DNA of 12,424 nucleotides from DATEPR01 sp036279295 (GTDB lineage Bacteria; Actinomycetota; Actinomycetes; Mycobacteriales; Pseudonocardiaceae), in assembly GCA_036279295.1 (NCBI GenBank), contig DASUJK010000218.1:1-12424 (forward strand). The letters are read 5' to 3'. Shown piece by piece: positions 1-8,648 of the stretch. The notes beneath the pieces were generated by a model. It was given only the letters and a program-made list of their open reading frames with translations, made no database searches and was not told the DNA's origin. Positions within the stretch are counted from its first letter, which is position 1. Every line of letters begins with the position of its first letter. Position numbers and translations under genes: made by a program.

Positions 1-3000
1 CTCGGCCATGCCGCCGCCGGGCACGCCGGCCGCGTGCACGATGCCGTCCAGCCGACCGAACCGGGCCAACACCGTGTCCCGCACCGACCGCATGGCCGAC
101 CCGCTGGTCGCGTCGACGGCCAGCACCAGCACCTCGGCGCCGGTGGCCTCCATCCTGCGGATCGCCGCGATGGCCCGACCGGTCCGGTCGGCGCCGCCGT
201 GCACGGTGAGGTGCGCGTCCCATTCCTCGCGGGGCGGCAGTTCGGACCGGGACAACAGCACCAGCCGGGCACCGACCCGCTTGGCCAGGTACTCGGCCAG
301 CGTGATGCCGATGCCGCCGAGACCGCCGGTGATCAGGTAGACGCCCTGTTCACGCAGGTCGGTGCCGGCCGGCAGGTTGCCCAGATCGTCCGGCACGGTG
401 ACCGGCTGGTAGTCGCGGAACCAGCGCCGGCCACCGCGCAGCGCGACGGTGTCGTGCTCGCCCGTCTCGGTGCCCAGTTCGGCCAGCAGCCGGCGCCGGG
501 CAGCCGCTGTCGCCGTCGGCCAGCCGTCCACCGGGTCCAGGTCCACCTGGCGCGCGGTGAGCCACGGCATCTCCAGCGGCACCACCTTGGCGATGCCGGC
601 GACCGTGGCGTGCTCCGGATGGCTGAGCTCGCCGCCGGTCACGTCCTGCGTGCCGCACGTCAACACGTCCAGCCGTACGTCGATGTCCGGCTGGGTCTCG
701 GCCAACGCCTGGACCAGGCACAGCAGCCCGAAGAAGCCCAGATCCTGTTGCGCCCACACGGTTTCCGAGTCCTGCGCCGGCGCGGTGCCCAGCGTCCACG
801 CGTGCACGATGTGGGTCGGCGGGGCGCCGAGCGCGGTGAGCAACCGGTCGTAGTCCTCCCGTTCGGCGGGCCGGACCGTGTAGCCCTGCTCGTTGTCACC
901 GCCGAAACGGTCGCCCGGCCGGACCACGATGACGTCGGTACCGGCGCCGGCCAGTGTGTCCACCACCGGATCGGCCACGTGGTCGGCGAACACCAGACAG
1001 CGGTCCAGCACCACGGTGGCCGCCGTCGGCGGCAGCTGCCGCCAGACCGGCACGGTGAACCACTCGGACAGCTCCCTCGGCCCGGTGTCACCCTCGTTCA
1101 TCCGCCGGTAGAAGTCGTCGGAGTCGGCGTCCGGTTCGATCCAGTGGTACTTGCGCTCCCACGCGTAGGTGGGCAGCGGCACCCGGTAACCGGTGGCGCC
1201 GAACGCCTCGGCATCCAGGTCGACACCGGACACCCAGGCCTGACCGGCCGCCGCGTACAGCACCTCAAGGTCGGAGCTCTTGTCGCCGCGGTGCGGCAGG
1301 CTGGGTACCGCTGTGGCGCTGTTGCCCTTGCCCTGCAACCGAACCAGCCCACACAGCTGACGACCGGGACCACACTCGACGAGCAGCCACTCGCCATCGG
1401 CGAGCAGGGTGGCCAGGCAGTCGCCGAACCGGACGACGTTGCGCAACTGACCGGCCCAATAGGACGGATCAACGGCCTCGGCGGCGGTCAGCCAGTTCCC
1501 GGTCACGTTGGACAGCAGCGGCAGCTGAGGTGCCTGCCTCGGCACCGCGGCCACGACGGCCCGGAACTCGGCGAGTACCGGTTCCATCATCGAGGAGTGG
1601 AAGGCGTGCGACGTGCGCAGCGTCCGGCTGCCGATCCCGTCGGCCGTCAGCCGTTCGGCGAACTGGGTCACCAGGTCGACCGGGCCGGCCACCACACACG
1701 AACCCGGCCCGTTCACCGTGGCCACCGAGACACCCGGCGGCAGCGTGTCCTTCGTGGCCGCCTCGTCCTGCTGCACGGCCAGCATCGCGCCGGCCGGCAT
1801 CCGCTGCATCAACCGGCCCCGTGCCGCGACGACATGTAGCGCGTCCGGCAGCTCGAACACCCCGGCGAGCGTCGCGGCGACGTACTCGCCGATGCTGTGC
1901 CCGACCATGCCGTCCGGCCGCACACCCCAGGACAGCCACAGCCTGCCCAGCGCGTAGCCGATCACGAACAGCGCGGGCTGGGTGGTGGCGGTCTGGCGGA
2001 GTCGCTCCTCGGCGTCGGCATCCGTCGCGAACAGCAGTTCACGCAGGTCGAAGCCGAGTTCGTCCTTGAGCAGCGTGCAGCACTCGTCGACGGTGTCCCG
2101 GAACACCGGTTCGTACTCGTAGAGCTGCGCCCCCATGCCGGCGTACTGCGCGCCCTGCCCGGAGAACATCAGCGCCACCCTGGCCGCCGTGCCCGTCGCC
2201 GAACCGGTGATCCGCCGCTTCGGATCGGCCAGCGCACTCGCCGCGCCGGCCGGATCGCCTGCCACCACAGCCATCCGGTGCGCCAGTTGCCGACGGCCCA
2301 CCCGCAGCGTGTAGGCGATGTCGGACAGCTCGGGCTGCCCGGCCGCCGGGTCCTTCGGCTCGGCAAGGTGCCTTGCCATCCGCTGCGCCGCCGTGGCCAG
2401 TGCGGTCTCGGTGCGCGCGCTGAGCTGGACCAACTGGGTCGGCCGCTGGTCCCTGCGCTCCTTGGGCAGCCGCGGGGCCTCCTGCATGATCAGGTGCCCG
2501 TTGGTGCCACCCATGCCGAACGAGCTGACGCCGGCCCGGCGTGGCGCGCCGTTGGCCTTCCACGCGGACAGCGTGGTGTTCACGTAGAACGGGCTCGTCG
2601 CGAAGTCGATCGCAGGATTCGGCGACTCGAAGCCGATGATCGGCGGGATCAGCTCGTTCTCCAGCGACAGCGCCGTCTTGATCGCGCCGGCAGCACCGGC
2701 CGCGTGGCCCATGTGGCCGACGTTGGTCTTCACCGAGCTGATCGCGCACCAGCCGGTGTCGTCGCTGGTCCGGCCGTAGGCCCGCGACAGCGCGGCGACC
2801 TCGATCGGGTCGCCGAGCGCGGTACCGGTGCCGTGCGCCTCGACGTAGGTCACCGTCCGGCCGTCCACGCCCGCCACCCCGAGGGCGTGCGCCACGACCG
2901 CGGCCTGGCCCTCCTCGCTCGGTGCCGTGAAGCCGACCTTCGTGGCGCCGTCGTTGTTGATCGCGTTGCCGATCACCAGGGCGCGGATGTGGTCACCGTC

Positions 3001-3810
3001 GGCCAGCGCGTCGGACAGCCGCTTGAGCACCAGCACGCCGCCGCCGTTGCCCCACAGCGTGCCGGTGGCCTTCGCGTCGAACGCCCGACAGTGGCCGTCG
3101 GCCGAGTAGATGCCGTCCTCGACGTGGATGTAGCCGCGACCGGGTGGCATGTCGATGCTGACGCCACCGCTGATCGCCATGTCGCACTCGCCGTCGCGCA
3201 GTGCCTCACACGCGAGGTGGATGGCGACCAGCGACGTGGAACATGCGGTGTGCACGGTGAGACTGGGGCCGCGCAGGTTGAGCTTGTAGGAGATCAGCGT
3301 GGCCAGGAAGTCCGGGTGGCTGTTGATGGCCACCGACAGCACACCGGCCGACTCGAACACCTTGCGGTTGCGCCGGGTGTAGTGCCACTCGTAGCCGTTC
3401 TCGCCGGCACCGGCGTACACGCCGATCTCGCCGGTGTAGCGGGTGGAGTCGTAGCCGCTGTCCTCCAGCGCGGTGTGCGCCAGCTCCAGCATCAGCCGGT
3501 GCTGCGGGTCGCGCAGGTCGGCCTCCCTGGCCGACATGCCGAAGAAGGCGGCGTCGAAGTACTCGTAGTCGTCCAGGATCGACGTGGCCGGCACGAAGTT
3601 CGGGTTGCGCAGGTCCTGTTCCGGAACCCCACGCTCGGCCTGTTCCTCCAGCGTGGTGAACTTGATGGACTCCACGCCGCCGGCCAGGTTCTGCCAGAAC
3701 TGCTCCACGTCCCGGGCGCCGGGCATCCGGCAGGCGAGTCCGATGATCGCGATCGGCTCGATCTCCGGTTCCGCCTGCCCGCCGTCAACCGAATCGGCGC
3801 TGCTGTTCAT
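1..3810 (-). CDS. Type I polyketide synthase module, KS-AT-KR (C-terminus beyond left edge)
   Basis: Partial gene; 1,270 residues are visible with no stop before the window edge. It should extend a peptidyl chain handed over by the upstream NRPS with one malonyl unit and then reduce the beta-keto group. The ketosynthase (about 17-440) has its active Cys190 in the motif HTACSTSL, His326 in EAHGTGT and His366 in KTNVGH, with normal family spacing. The acyltransferase (about 545-850) has Ser639 in GHSIGEY and HAFH at 735-738, the signature of malonyl-CoA selection. After the post-AT linker (PLPTYAWER, about 880) come a KR structural subdomain (about 920-1150) and the NADPH-binding motif TGGLGGIG at 1161-1168. 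The KR catalytic Ser/Tyr and any ACP or thioesterase are not visible. The segment after HAAG reads VPGGG and lacks the LDD motif of B-type KRs. No DH or ER lies between AT and KR. The ATG is set by a GAGGAG site 7 nt upstream and overlaps the NRPS stop by 4 nt. The acidic N-terminus may dock to the basic NRPS tail. Domain assignment is firm; product and KR stereochemistry are not. Confidence 0.95.
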   Translation of the reverse strand, partial: MNSSADSVDGGQAEPEIEPIAIIGLACRMPGARDVEQFWQNLAGGVESIKFTTLEEQAERGVPEQDLRNPNFVPATSILDDYEYFDAAFFGMSAREADLRDPQHRLMLELAHTALEDSGYDSTRYTGEIGVYAGAGENGYEWHYTRRNRKVFESAGVLSVAINSHPDFLATLISYKLNLRGPSLTVHTACSTSLVAIHLACEALRDGECDMAISGGVSIDMPPGRGYIHVEDGIYSADGHCRAFDAKATGTLWGNGGGVLVLKRLSDALADGDHIRALVIGNAINNDGATKVGFTAPSEEGQAAVVAHALGVAGVDGRTVTYVEAHGTGTALGDPIEVAALSRAYGRTSDDTGWCAISSVKTNVGHMGHAAGAAGAIKTALSLENELIPPIIGFESPNPAIDFATSPFYVNTTLSAWKANGAPRRAGVSSFGMGGTNGHLIMQEAPRLPKERRDQRPTQLVQLSARTETALATAAQRMARHLAEPKDPAAGQPELSDIAYTLRVGRRQLAHRMAVVAGDPAGAASALADPKRRITGSATGTAARVALMFSGQGAQYAGMGAQLYEYEPVFRDTVDECCTLLKDELGFDLRELLFATDADAEERLRQTATTQPALFVIGYALGRLWLSWGVRPDGMVGHSIGEYVAATLAGVFELPDALHVVAARGRLMQRMPAGAMLAVQQDEAATKDTLPPGVSVATVNGPGSCVVAGPVDLVTQFAERLTADGIGSRTLRTSHAFHSSMMEPVLAEFRAVVAAVPRQAPQLPLLSNVTGNWLTAAEAVDPSYWAGQLRNVVRFGDCLATLLADGEWLLVECGPGRQLCGLVRLQGKGNSATAVPSLPHRGDKSSDLEVLYAAAGQAWVSGVDLDAEAFGATGYRVPLPTYAWERKYHWIEPDADSDDFYRRMNEGDTGPRELSEWFTVPVWRQLPPTAATVVLDRCLVFADHVADPVVDTLAGAGTDVIVVRPGDRFGGDNEQGYTVRPAEREDYDRLLTALGAPPTHIVHAWTLGTAPAQDSETVWAQQDLGFFGLLCLVQALAETQPDIDVRLDVLTCGTQDVTGGELSHPEHATVAGIAKVVPLEMPWLTARQVDLDPVDGWPTATAAARRRLLAELGTETGEHDTVALRGGRRWFRDYQPVTVPDDLGNLPAGTDLREQGVYLITGGLGGIGITLAEYLAKRVGARLVLLSRSELPPREEWDAHLTVHGGADRTGRAIAAIRRMEATGAEVLVLAVDATSGSAMRSVRDTVLARFGRLDGIVHAAGVPGGGMAE

Positions 3811-6800
3811 CGGCCCACTCCTCGTTTCGGTGTGATTCGCCTGCGCGCGCGGTCCCGACGCCATGCCGCCCGCTGCGCGGCGCGCTCCATCTGGCTGTCG
3901 TGGCCGCCCTCGGTGCTGTCCAGATAGGCGGCCAGGGCACGGATGGTGGGATGTCGGAACAGGTCCACGACCTGGATCTGCCGGTCCAGCAGACCGACGA
4001 GCCGGTCGCGCACCACGACGATGGCCAGCGAGTGGCCCCCCACCTCGAAGAAGTTGTCCGCCGCACCCGGTCGGGGCAGGCCGAGCACCTCGCTCCACAC
4101 CCCGGCGATCACCCGCTCGGTCCGGCCGGTCAGCTCGTCCGCGCTGTCCGGCCGGCCGACCGGGGTGATCCGGCTCAGTGCCACTCGGTCGAGCTTTCCG
4201 TTACGGGTCAACGGAAAGGTGGCGAGCAGCGTGATGTCGGCCGGGATGGCGTAGTCGGGCAGCCTGCCCCGCAGGTGATCGGTCAGCTGCCACGTCCGCA
4301 CCCCGGCCCTGGTCGGCACTGCGAAACCACGCAGCCTGCGTTCGCCGCCGTCGGCCACCGCGAGCACACAGGCCTCGCGGATGTCCGGGTGGCTGGCCAG
4401 CGCGGCCTGGACCGCGCCGAGTTCGACGCGGAACCCGCGGATCTTGACCTGCTCGTCGGTGCGGCCGGCCAGCACCACGGCACCGTCGGGCAGGTAGCGG
4501 CCCAGGTCGCCGGTGCGGAACGTGTCGCCACGGAACCGTTCCTGTGTGGCCACCGGGTCGGTGTAGCCGTCGGCAAGGTAGCGGCTGCGGATGACGACCT
4601 CGCCCAGCTCACCGACACCGGCCGGTTGCCCGTGCTGGTTCAGCACCAGCAGCTGGCTGCCCTCGATGCCGTGGCCGACCGGCACCGGATGCGCGTCGTC
4701 ACCTGTCGCGCCGATCTTGTGGATGGCATGCAGCTGCGGCGTTTCCGTGGTGCCGTAACCGTTCACCAGCCGTGCGTTCGGCGCCAGGCCACGCAGTGCG
4801 GTGGCGTCCGCATGGGTCAGCTGGTCGCCGCTGGTCACGATCAGCCGGACCGCTGGCAGCTCGGCGCCCGCACGGGTGAGCAGCCTGCCCAGCTGTGGAG
4901 TCAGGTGCAGCACCGAAATCCGCTGGGCCGCCAGCCAGTCCAGCAGCTGCCGGGGTTCCCGCGGCAGCGCCGCGTCCGGCACGCAGAGCGTGCTGCCCAG
5001 CATCAGCGGGACGAGTGCGTCGCGCAGCACCGGGTCGTGAGCCAGGCCACCGAGCAGCGCGAACCGGTCGTCGCCGGTCAGCCCGAACGCCTCCGGATAC
5101 CAGGCCAGGAAGTGCGCCAACGGCCGGTCCGACGTGATGACCGGGCGCGGCAGCCCGGTGGTGCCTGAGGTGAGCGACAGGTAACCCCGGCCCGGCAGGC
5201 CGCCCGCCGGTCGCGGTGCCGGCAGCTCGACGTGTTCCGTGCCCGGCAGCCGAAGCACGTCGCGCACCGGGACCGACGCCAGCTGGGCGGCCAGCACGGC
5301 GGGCGGCGCGGCCGGGTCCAGCACCAGCCAGCGCGCCCCACCGGCCAGCACACCGAGCAGCGTGGCCGGCAACCGCACGTCCCTGCTGGCCAGCACGGCC
5401 ACCACCGAGTCAGGGGCCACCGACGCCGCCGTCCGGCGGCAGAGGTCGGCCAGTTCGGCGTAGCGCAACTCGCCACCGGCGCCCGTCACGGCCACCCGGT
5501 CGGCATACCGCTCGCAGACTTCGGCGAAGCGTGCCAACAGGTCCGGACCGTCGGTTTCGGACAGTGCGGCGGCCGGGTCGGGCAATGAGTAGCGCGCGGT
5601 ACGGATGCTGGCCTGCTGGTGCGGCGCCGACGTGCACTGGTCGAGCAGCGTGACGTAGGAAGCGAGCAGCGCGTTGATCCGGTCCGCGTCGAACAGGTCC
5701 GGGTTGTAGACGGCCTGGAGCTCGAACGAGTCGTCCCGTTCGCTGACGTACAGGGTCAGGTCGTACAGCGACCCCGGCAGGCCGGGCACCAGCGGTTCGG
5801 CCGTGGCACCCGGCAGGTCCAGGCGTGCCTCGGCGAAGTTGTACATGTTGAACAGCACCTGGACCAGCGGATTCCGGGACAGGTCGCGCTGCCCACCGAG
5901 GGCGTCCACCAGCTGTTCCATCGGCGCGTCGGCGTGCGCCAGCGCGTCGGCCACCTCGTCCCGGCACGCCGTCACCTGCGTTTCGAAGTCCGGCGCCACG
6001 GTCAGCCGCAACGGCAGCATCTGGAGGCAGCACCCGACCACCGGCTCGAACGCCTGATGGCCGCGGTCCACCAGTGGCGTGCCGACGATCAGCTCGGACT
6101 GCCCGGTCAACCGGCCGAGCAGCTGCCCGAACGCGGTCAGCAGCACCACGAACGGAGTTGTCCCGTTGTCCTTGGCGACCGCCCGCACCCGCGCGGCGAC
6201 GTCCGGCTCGATCCGGGCGCCGTCCCTGGCGCCCCGGAAGGTCCGCACGGCAGGCCTGTCCCGGTCCCTTGGCAGGTCCAGCACCAGTGGCGCGTCGGCC
6301 AGGTGGTCGGCCCACCAGTCCAGTGCCGCCCTCGGCCGCTCGTCCCTGGCGTTGGTCCGCCACGCGACATAGTCGGCGAAACCGCTGGTCAGTGGCGCCA
6401 GTTCGGCACCGCGCCAGGCACGCGCGATGTCCCGGTAGAGCACATCGGCCGACCAGCCGTCGAACACGATGTGGTGCACCGTGATGGCCAGTACGTGCCG
6501 CTGCTCGGCCAGCCGGATCAGCCGGACCCGCCACAACGGCCCATCGGCCAGGTCGAACGGTGTGGTGGCCTCGGCGTCCAGCAGCCTGCGCACCTCGGCG
6601 TCCTGGTCCGGCAGGCCGCTCAGATCGGTGACTGGCAGCGGCACGTCGGCGGGCGGATCAACGACGACCGTGGGTGCGCCGTGCTCGGCGGGCACCCGCC
6701 AGCGCAACGTCTCCTGCCGCACCGCCACCGCACGCAGCGCCCGCCGCAGCGCGGACTCGTCCAGCGGGCCGGTGACCCGTTCGGCCATGCTGATGTTGTG

Positions 6801-8648
6801 TGCCGGCACGCCGGGCGTCAGTTGCTCCACGAACCACAGCTGGCGCTGTAGCGCGGAGAGCGCGGCAGGCGAGCCCGTCGGAACGGTGTCGTCCGGGATC
6901 GGGTCGGCCAGCCGGACCAGTTCACTCAACCCGGCCACCGTCTGTCCCATGTGGACGTCGGTGACGGTGATCTGCCTGCCCAGCCGCGCACGCAACGCGG
7001 AGACAAGTCGCATGGCCAGCAGCGAGTCACCACCGGCCGCGACGAACCCGGTGTCCATCGCCGGCACCGGACCGCCGAACACCTCGGCCCACACCGACGC
7101 CACCGTCGGCTCGTCGATCGGGGCCGCCGTGACCGGCGCCGGTTCGGCCGAGCGCAGGGCCGCCATGTCGACCTTGCCGGCCACCGTCAGCGGCAGCTCC
7201 GCGCGGCGCACCACCTTGCCGGGCAGCATGTAGCCGGGCAGGAACCGCTCGCAGTACTCCCGCACCTGATCCAGGTCCGGGCCGTCAGCCGGAGTCAGAT
7301 AGGCCACCAGTCGCGAGCCCTCGACCACGTCGACCACGGCTTGGCGCACAGCGGGATGGCCGGACAGCACGGTTTCCAGCTCGCCGATCTCCACCCGCTG
7401 ACCGTTGATCTTGACCTGGCGGTCCAGCCTGCCGAGGAACGCGACCTGGCCGTCGGCCCGCCAGGTGACCCGGTCACCGGTCCGGTACAGCCGGCCGCCC
7501 GGCGTGGCACCGAACGGGTCGGGCACGAACCTGTCCGCGGTGTGCCCTGGCCGGCCGAGATAACCCCTGGCCAGCTGCGGACCACCGATGCACAGCTCAC
7601 CCGGCTCACCGGGCGGGCACGGCCGCATCCGCTCGTCCAGCACGTACGCCCGGCAGCCGGGCAGCGGCAGGCCGATCGGCAGCGGCAGCGCCCACTCCCC
7701 GGTCAGCTCGGTGCCGACGACGATCACCGTGGTCTCGGTCGGCCCGTACCAGTTGTGGAAGCGCCGATCGGCGGTTGCCCACCGGGCCACCTGCTCCGGC
7801 CCGCACGGCTCGCCAGCGACGAACAGCTCGGTCAGTTCGGGCAGCCGCTCCGGCTCCAGCAGCGGCACCACGGCCGGCGGCAGCATCGCTCTTGTCACCT
7901 GGTGCTCGACCAGAAACCGTTGCAGGCGAACGGGATCGACTCGGTCCTCGCCCGGCAGCAGTGCCACGGTGGCGCCGGTGGCCAACGGGTGCAGCAGGTC
8001 GAACAGTGACGTGTCGAAGCTCAGCGACGCGAAGGCCGCACTCCGGGTGTCCGGCCCGGTCGGCCGGCAGCGCGCCACGGCGGCACCGAACGCGACCATG
8101 CTGCGCTGGCTGACCACCACACCCTTCGGCCGGCCGGTCGAGCCCGACGTGTACAGCACGTAGGCCGCGTTGTCCGGCGCGATGGCCGGGAGCGCAGGCA
8201 GCGGCTGGTCGGTCGGTGCCGGCGGTTCGACCAGGTGGCGGCCGGTGTCGGCGAGCAGCACGCTGCCGGCCTCGTCGGCGACGACGACCCGAATCCCGGC
8301 GTCGTCCAGGATCGAGGTCAGCCTGGCCACCGGGTGCCCGGGGTCGAGCGGCACGTAGGCGCCACCGGCGAGCAGCACGCCGAGCACGGCGACCACCAGC
8401 CGAGGATCACGGCGCACGCAGACACCGACCCGCACCTCGGGACCCACACCCTCGGCCCGCAGCCGCCGCGCCAACAACCCTGCCGCGCCGAGCAGGTCGC
8501 GGTAGGTCACCCGCTCGGTCCACTGGTGGATCGCGATCTTCTCCGGCGTGCGCGCCGCCTGGGCCAGCACCAGTTCGGCCATCGTCGTGTCGTCGTGCGG
8601 GCAGGCCGGCCCGTCGGTCCACCGCGTCGGTGGGCGCCAGTCGCTCAT
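3807..8648 (-). CDS. Non-ribosomal peptide synthetase, A-PCP-C-A-PCP, 1613 residues
   Basis: Complete two-module NRPS. Adenylation domain 1 (about 25-500) has TSGSTGRPKG with Lys175, YGPTETT, YRTGD and the A10 lysine Lys492. PCP1 carries the phosphopantetheine serine Ser542 in GGDSLL. The condensation domain (about 595-1010) has an intact HHIVFDG at 725-731; with no epimerase before it, an L-donor type is likely. Adenylation domain 2 (about 1040-1510) has TSGTTGLPRP (Arg1168 where Lys is usual), GLAHDPVLRD, YGTTET, FRTGD and Lys1485. Its GLAHDP and LTPQ blocks are those of Lys2/aminoadipate-reductase-type A domains. PCP2 has Ser1540 in GGHSLA. An Arg-rich tail of about 37 residues ends the protein. 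With no N-terminal condensation domain, module 1 is a loading module. Eye-aligned pocket codes are DTFMFAWVIK (A1) and DPRHVSGQLK (A2); I assign no substrate to either. No TE or reductase is present, so the chain must pass to the PKS. The ATG at 8648 overlaps the upstream TGA (ATGA). An upstream in-frame extension to 9398 exists but would run inside the dehydratase gene, so it is rejected. Confidence 0.95.
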   Translation of the reverse strand: MSDWRPPTRWTDGPACPHDDTTMAELVLAQAARTPEKIAIHQWTERVTYRDLLGAAGLLARRLRAEGVGPEVRVGVCVRRDPRLVVAVLGVLLAGGAYVPLDPGHPVARLTSILDDAGIRVVVADEAGSVLLADTGRHLVEPPAPTDQPLPALPAIAPDNAAYVLYTSGSTGRPKGVVVSQRSMVAFGAAVARCRPTGPDTRSAAFASLSFDTSLFDLLHPLATGATVALLPGEDRVDPVRLQRFLVEHQVTRAMLPPAVVPLLEPERLPELTELFVAGEPCGPEQVARWATADRRFHNWYGPTETTVIVVGTELTGEWALPLPIGLPLPGCRAYVLDERMRPCPPGEPGELCIGGPQLARGYLGRPGHTADRFVPDPFGATPGGRLYRTGDRVTWRADGQVAFLGRLDRQVKINGQRVEIGELETVLSGHPAVRQAVVDVVEGSRLVAYLTPADGPDLDQVREYCERFLPGYMLPGKVVRRAELPLTVAGKVDMAALRSAEPAPVTAAPIDEPTVASVWAEVFGGPVPAMDTGFVAAGGDSLLAMRLVSALRARLGRQITVTDVHMGQTVAGLSELVRLADPIPDDTVPTGSPAALSALQRQLWFVEQLTPGVPAHNISMAERVTGPLDESALRRALRAVAVRQETLRWRVPAEHGAPTVVVDPPADVPLPVTDLSGLPDQDAEVRRLLDAEATTPFDLADGPLWRVRLIRLAEQRHVLAITVHHIVFDGWSADVLYRDIARAWRGAELAPLTSGFADYVAWRTNARDERPRAALDWWADHLADAPLVLDLPRDRDRPAVRTFRGARDGARIEPDVAARVRAVAKDNGTTPFVVLLTAFGQLLGRLTGQSELIVGTPLVDRGHQAFEPVVGCCLQMLPLRLTVAPDFETQVTACRDEVADALAHADAPMEQLVDALGGQRDLSRNPLVQVLFNMYNFAEARLDLPGATAEPLVPGLPGSLYDLTLYVSERDDSFELQAVYNPDLFDADRINALLASYVTLLDQCTSAPHQQASIRTARYSLPDPAAALSETDGPDLLARFAEVCERYADRVAVTGAGGELRYAELADLCRRTAASVAPDSVVAVLASRDVRLPATLLGVLAGGARWLVLDPAAPPAVLAAQLASVPVRDVLRLPGTEHVELPAPRPAGGLPGRGYLSLTSGTTGLPRPVITSDRPLAHFLAWYPEAFGLTGDDRFALLGGLAHDPVLRDALVPLMLGSTLCVPDAALPREPRQLLDWLAAQRISVLHLTPQLGRLLTRAGAELPAVRLIVTSGDQLTHADATALRGLAPNARLVNGYGTTETPQLHAIHKIGATGDDAHPVPVGHGIEGSQLLVLNQHGQPAGVGELGEVVIRSRYLADGYTDPVATQERFRGDTFRTGDLGRYLPDGAVVLAGRTDEQVKIRGFRVELGAVQAALASHPDIREACVLAVADGGERRLRGFAVPTRAGVRTWQLTDHLRGRLPDYAIPADITLLATFPLTRNGKLDRVALSRITPVGRPDSADELTGRTERVIAGVWSEVLGLPRPGAADNFFEVGGHSLAIVVVRDRLVGLLDRQIQVVDLFRHPTIRALAAYLDSTEGGHDSQMERAAQRAAWRRDRARRRITPKRGVGR
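3818..3823 (-). promoter_or_regulatory. Ribosome binding site of the PKS gene
   Basis: GAGGAG on the minus strand, 7 nt before the ATG at 3810. It lies inside the last codons of the NRPS gene. Together with the ATGA overlap it supports this start and allows reinitiation as well as independent initiation. Confidence 0.7.

Noticed and set aside
34..5168. Long plus-strand open frames (for example 34-1839, 1897-3927, 3900-5168)
   Set aside because: They lie antisense to the PKS and NRPS, show repetitive Arg/Gly/His-rich composition and no family motifs; they arise from the codon bias of the GC-rich minus-strand genes.
3807..8648. Epimerase, methyltransferase, thioesterase or reductase domain in the NRPS
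   Set aside because: The spacing between core motifs leaves no room for an inserted domain, and after PCP2 only about 37 basic residues remain.
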